Assembly (NCBI GenBank): GCA_003225495.1 | Contig: QIAJ01000210.1 | Location: 1 to 50,769 of the forward strand | Source of the DNA: Acidobacteriota bacterium | GTDB taxonomy: Bacteria; Acidobacteriota; Terriglobia; Terriglobales; Acidobacteriaceae | Direction: 5' to 3' | DNA: 50,769 bases | Part shown: positions 48,386 through 50,769 of the stretch, piece after piece | Layout of the letters: every line of letters begins with the position of its first letter | Numbering within the stretch: the stretch's first letter is position 1 | Program-made: the position numbers and the translations under genes | Notes under the pieces: generated by a model | The model's input: only the letters and a program-made list of their open reading frames with translations | Databases searched by the model: none | What the model was told of the DNA's origin: nothing

Positions 48386-49591
48386 TTAGTGCACACCAGC
48401 TCCCAGCGTGAAGATCGGCAGATACAGAGAAATCAATATGCCACCCACAAATACCGCCATCACTATAAGAATCATAGGCTCAATCAGGGCCATCGCGGCG
48501 CCCAGAGCCGTCTGAACGTCTTCTTCGTAGAACTCGGCCACCGAACCCAGCATGGCCGGCAAAGCTCCCGTGGATTCACCGACCTCGAGCATCTCCACCG
48601 CCAGGTCAGGGAAAATTTTCTCTGTTTCCAGGCTTTTGGCCAGGCTCTGACCTTCTTTGACACGCTCAGTGGCGTTCAGGATCCCGTTCAGAATCTGCCG
48701 GCTGGACATCGACGCCCCTGCCGTCTGCATTGCCGGCACCAGCGGCAGCCCACCTTGCAAGAGAGTGGACAGGATTCGAGAAAAATTGGCGACCTGATAC
48801 TTCAACCGGATTTCGCCTAGCAAGGGCAGTGACAACAGGAACCGGTCAAACTGCTCTGCTCCGCGATCGCTCTGCTTCCAGCGCCAAAATAATGGGATTG
48901 CGATCACCAGCACCAGCGCGATCGCCCACGCATATTTCTGAGCATTCAGGCCCACTGCCAGCATGAAGACGGTGATGGTTGGCAGCTGCGCTCCCAGGTT
49001 GTTGAAGAGATCGGCAAACTTGGGCACGACGTAGGTGACGAGAAAAATCATCATCACCGTGACCACGGAAATCAGCAGGACTGGATAAACCAGCGAAACC
49101 GCCAATTTCTTCCGGAAAGTCTGCACCAGGCGCTGGTACGAGATGTAGCGGCTCAGCACCTCTTCCATATTGCCGCTTTTCTCTCCAGCCAGCAGGGTCG
49201 TGGTGTAAATCTTCGGAAAGACCCGCTGAGCCGCGAAGGCATCCGACAGCAATTCGCCGCCTTTGACCCGTTCGCGGACGTTTTCCAGCAGCTGCAACAG
49301 GAACTTGTCCCGCTGCCGCTTGATAAGCAGGTCAAGCGAGGTCAAAATTGGCAACCCGGCCTTCATCAGGGTCAAAAACTGCTGATTGAAGATCAGGAAA
49401 GTAGCAGGCTTCAGCCGGCTGCGCCGCATCGGCATGCCGCCCGAACTGAGCAGACTGCGGGGCTTCACCCAATAAACCAGGTATCCCTGCTGGGTGAAGC
49501 GATCGTGGACTTCGGCTTCAGAATAGCCGTGTTCCACATGTTGCTTCAGGTGCCCCTGTTCGTCGGCGACTTTGACCAGGAATTCAGCCAT
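48386..49591 (-). CDS. pilC: PilC/GspF-type inner-membrane platform protein
   Basis: A 401-aa protein with two repeated GspF domains: FNQQFLTLMKAGLPILTSLDLL with a membrane pair near residue 170-200, and NFSRILSTLLQGGLPLVPAMQTA with the last helix near 375-395. Its duplicated MLxVGExxG/LLAGEKSG blocks are both present. It forms the rotor on which PilB acts. The first 60 residues are a small N-terminal domain (SEAEVHDRFTQQGY). It lies about 50 bases before pilB. Confidence 0.9.
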   Translation of the reverse strand: MAEFLVKVADEQGHLKQHVEHGYSEAEVHDRFTQQGYLVYWVKPRSLLSSGGMPMRRSRLKPATFLIFNQQFLTLMKAGLPILTSLDLLIKRQRDKFLLQLLENVRERVKGGELLSDAFAAQRVFPKIYTTTLLAGEKSGNMEEVLSRYISYQRLVQTFRKKLAVSLVYPVLLISVVTVMMIFLVTYVVPKFADLFNNLGAQLPTITVFMLAVGLNAQKYAWAIALVLVIAIPLFWRWKQSDRGAEQFDRFLLSLPLLGEIRLKYQVANFSRILSTLLQGGLPLVPAMQTAGASMSSRQILNGILNATERVKEGQSLAKSLETEKIFPDLAVEMLEVGESTGALPAMLGSVAEFYEEDVQTALGAAMALIEPMILIVMAVFVGGILISLYLPIFTLGAGVH

Positions 49592-49645
49592 GATGACGAT
49601 CTACATCTGGTCCTTAACGCAAGTGTAACACCCGATTTCGCAAGC

Positions 49646-49684
49646 AGTTACCGTACCGCACAGGTACGTGGTACGCAAGTAACT
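49646..49684. repeat. nested inverted repeat between lolA and pilC
   Basis: AGTTAC-CGTACC (49646-49657) faces GGTACG-caa-GTAACT (49670-49684). An inner GTACC-gcaca-GGTAC offers an alternative fold, and another GTACC follows just after. It sits in the 107-bp gap between two - strand genes. No U-run; it may be an mRNA stability hairpin. Confidence 0.35.
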
Positions 49685-49698
49685 GTGGCGTACCGGGC

Positions 49699-50382
49699 CT
49701 ACTGCCCAAGTTCGCCTTCGATGGTTTCGACTCCGGCCGGCGGGCTGAACTGGAAGAGGTGATCGTTCACCGGAAGATCCTCTTTCATGGCCGCAAACTG
49801 AAACTCGGTGGTGGCTCCATCCACTTCAGTAAATACGATGCGCGCTATCCTGTCTGACGGGGTTATCTCCACCAGAACTTCGCTCACTCGATCCGCCATA
49901 GCCTTCGGTACTCCTCGCAAAATGGTATTGGAGCGATCCGTCGGAATCCGATCTGGTGCTTTTGACAATCCCTGCAACTCATTCTCAAGCTTGGTCTTGC
50001 CAAGCAGGAAAGCGATTGGGGACCGCAAGTCGTCGAGCTTTCGAAAATCCGTTTTCCGCAGTTGCCGCTCCGCCGGAAGGTAAAACCAGACAACCCTCCC
50101 GTCGCTCACAAAGAGCTTCTCCCTTGGAGAACGGTATTCCCAGCGCATCTTGCGCGGCTTTTTGAGCCAGAGGGTGCCAGACTCTGTCCGTTCGGCACCG
50201 GCTCCCCTGTAAACCTCGGTAAAGTCTGTTTGAAGGCTGCGCAGGTGGTTGTAATGCTCGTCCACGGCGCGGGCCATTTGGCGGACGTCCTGTGCCTGGA
50301 CGCTAAGGGGAATTGAGGCGACGAGGGAAGCAACGAAGATAACTCGCTGAAGCCTAAGATTGATTCTTTTAATCATGGACAC
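49699..50382 (-). CDS. lolA: LolA-like outer-membrane lipoprotein carrier
   Basis: A 227-aa protein with a signal peptide (VIFVASLVASIPLSVQAQ). The LolA fold is shown by HYNHLRSLQTDFTEVY, SGTLWLKKPRKMRWEYRSP, LFVSDGRVVWFYLPAERQL and a late FTEVDGATTEFQF. It ferries lipoproteins from the inner-membrane LolCDE complex to the outer membrane. The start is GTG (50380-50382), or the ATG two codons later at 50376. Confidence 0.88.
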   Translation of the reverse strand: MSMIKRINLRLQRVIFVASLVASIPLSVQAQDVRQMARAVDEHYNHLRSLQTDFTEVYRGAGAERTESGTLWLKKPRKMRWEYRSPREKLFVSDGRVVWFYLPAERQLRKTDFRKLDDLRSPIAFLLGKTKLENELQGLSKAPDRIPTDRSNTILRGVPKAMADRVSEVLVEITPSDRIARIVFTEVDGATTEFQFAAMKEDLPVNDHLFQFSPPAGVETIEGELGQ

Positions 50383-50513
50383 TTCATTTTAGATGCTGCC
50401 ACGGACTGCGCCGCTCTGTGGTGGAGACGCGCCCTGCCGCGTTCCCACTGAATAATTAACAATTATGGTGGCGTGCGAACCGCGGGGCATGCCCCGTCTT
50501 ACGCGGAACTTGT

Positions 50514-50769
50514 TCAAGGGTCACTTCGGTAGACCGCGAACTGGTTTGGAGAGTCAATTCGTTGCAGCCACCGGCACCCGCGTAGTCGCTCCTCCAGCAA
50601 GGGATTGTGATACAGCAGGTACGCCTGTCGAGGATCTTGGTGAAGTGATCTTTGAAGATTGGCCAGCAGCTGCGTCAATCCCGCCTCCGGCAGGGGATTG
50701 AATAAATACAACAGCAACGGTCCTTCCGGCAGATGGAAGTCTCGAGCATCCCCGCATACCGCTTCAAGT
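50514..50769 (-). CDS. class I SAM-dependent methyltransferase, C-terminal part (cut by the window edge)
   Basis: The open frame runs off the window end. Visible are EAVCGDARDFHLP, GPLLLYLFNPLPE and AYLLYHNPLLEERLR. The GDA...F and LYLFNPL strands fit motifs II and III of a Rossmann-fold methyltransferase; the SAM-binding glycine motif lies outside. Substrate unknown. Confidence 0.6.
   Translation of the reverse strand, partial: LEAVCGDARDFHLPEGPLLLYLFNPLPEAGLTQLLANLQRSLHQDPRQAYLLYHNPLLEERLRGCRWLQRIDSPNQFAVYRSDP

Overview
The window reads as chromosomal DNA of an Acidobacteriota-type bacterium. The main pointers are an orphan duplicated permease of the acidobacterial ADOP type (36484..38922), a GloVer-repeat protein, a carboxypeptidase-regulatory-domain/beta-barrel protein and a moderately high GC content. 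This placement rests on gene content, not on a marker gene. I see no phage, insertion sequence or CRISPR array. Gene density is high, and many operon members are joined by ATGA, TTGA or GTGA overlaps.

Layout. 84..168 is tRNA-Leu(UAG). 0.35-7 kb holds a small membrane protein, a tandem GlcG/HbpS-like exported protein, a FecR protein next to a CHASE2 class III adenylate cyclase, and a frameshifted GloVer-repeat protein. 7.2-20.9 kb is a large redox region. On the + strand are an outer-membrane barrel and a 1249-aa secreted multiheme cytochrome with LVIVD repeats. On the - strand is a four-gene operon: NuoE-NuoF fusion, an Fe-S protein with two cyclic-nucleotide-binding domains, a membrane protein with two HX13H heme motifs, and a membrane-anchored decaheme cytochrome. 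A divergent c554-like multiheme cytochrome flanks that operon. 20.9-26.2 kb is sugar metabolism (MGH1-type glycosidase, zwf, frameshifted glk). 26.3-29.9 kb holds a TolB-like protein, a DUF3467 protein and a GT-C glycosyltransferase. 29.9-34.5 kb is a Tat-exported molybdenum hydroxylase followed by modBC. 34.6-42.6 kb holds a UbiD decarboxylase, ADOP permease, VOC protein, alpha3-type peroxiredoxin, FAD oxidoreductase, small membrane protein and erpA. 42.6-50.4 kb is a - strand type IV pilus/type II secretion operon (pilC, pilB, hicAB, pilM, pilN, pilO, PilP-like, pseudopilin), preceded by lolA and a methyltransferase fragment at the edge.

Most interesting is the redox region. Its parts line up as a path from NAD(P)H through FMN and Fe-S centres, across the inner membrane by two b hemes, into a periplasmic decaheme protein and possibly on to a porin-cytochrome pair at the outer membrane. 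The Fe-S subunit carries two CNB domains whose phosphate-binding Glu and Arg are retained, so cyclic nucleotides may gate the electron flow. A class III cyclase lies about 10 kb away. The parts are visible in the sequence; the assembled pathway and its gating are inference.

Three loci (GloVer protein, glk, hicA) carry frame breaks of one or two bases, at or near short homopolymers in at least two cases. In each, the length of the locus becomes a multiple of three once the proposed indels are corrected. Sequencing or assembly error is as likely as real gene decay.
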